64,000 nucleotides of DNA from Streptomyces sp. NBC_01268 (GTDB lineage: Bacteria > Actinomycetota > Actinomycetes > Streptomycetales > Streptomycetaceae), in contig NZ_CP108454.1 of assembly GCF_036240795.1 (NCBI RefSeq), forward strand, positions 2,046,001 to 2,110,000. The letters are read 5' to 3'. The notes below the pieces were generated by a model, which worked only from the letters and a program-made list of their open reading frames with translations, had not been told where the DNA came from and did no database searches. Positions 62,765 to 64,000 of the stretch are shown here, piece by piece; positions within the stretch are counted from its first letter, which is position 1, and every line of letters starts with the position of its first letter. The translations under genes were made by a program, and so were the position numbers.

Positions 62765-64000
<1,236 letters not shown>

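Overview
The window is chromosomal DNA from a high-GC actinomycete, almost certainly a Streptomyces. The evidence is strong third-position GC bias, GTG/TTG starts, many 1- and 4-nt start/stop overlaps, an actinobacterial RbpA, OpcA and SufR-type suf operon, and a DapD-suf-ctaA/ctaB-tkt-tal-zwf-opcA-pgl-pgi-rbpA-secG-tpiA-pgk-gap order that I recall from Streptomyces chromosomes. No rRNA, tRNA, CRISPR array, prophage or insertion sequence was recognised.

Left part (1-29600), mostly accessory metabolism and regulation. In order: a class V aminotransferase cut by the window edge; a GlxA-type regulator/acetyltransferase/DsbA-like group facing a 14-TM drug exporter; an AraC regulator divergent from a quinone oxidoreductase; an aldehyde dehydrogenase divergent from an IclR regulator; a membrane protein plus histidine kinase/response regulator operon; a class B penicillin-binding protein behind short tandem repeats; a second MFS gene with no in-frame stop before the convergent gene; 5-dehydro-4-deoxyglucarate dehydratase divergent from uronate dehydrogenase; an AraC regulator; a two-domain TerD protein; ACC deaminase with a GntR/FCD regulator; a Tat-exported PhoX-like phosphatase; two SDRs; a large acidic unknown protein; a secreted nuclease; and a GNAT enzyme. 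Uronate dehydrogenase, the dehydratase and the semialdehyde dehydrogenase together would take hexuronates to 2-oxoglutarate. PhoX and the nuclease both sit behind PHO-box-like 11-nt repeats.

Middle part (29600-46300): dapD; a small-multidrug-resistance exporter with its TetR regulator and palindromic operator; the sufR-B-D-Rieske-C-S-U-T iron-sulfur assembly operon, whose control region holds a CAAC-N6-GTTG SufR site and, further upstream, a perfect 19-bp iron box; an ABC exporter; and the heme A pathway genes ctaA and ctaB, which flank an Imm49-like protein, an amidohydrolase and a small unknown protein.

Right part (46300-64000), central carbon metabolism: tkt, tal, zwf, opcA and pgl in one direction (pentose phosphate pathway); convergent pgi and a pair of PH-domain membrane proteins; an amino-sugar-like module (SIS protein, BadF-type kinase, divergent RpiR regulator); rbpA, secG, and the glycolytic genes tpiA, pgk and gap.

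A recurring trait is promoters whose -10 element lies 6-8 nt before the start codon with no Shine-Dalgarno sequence, implying leaderless mRNAs. In several cases an inverted repeat covers the promoter.
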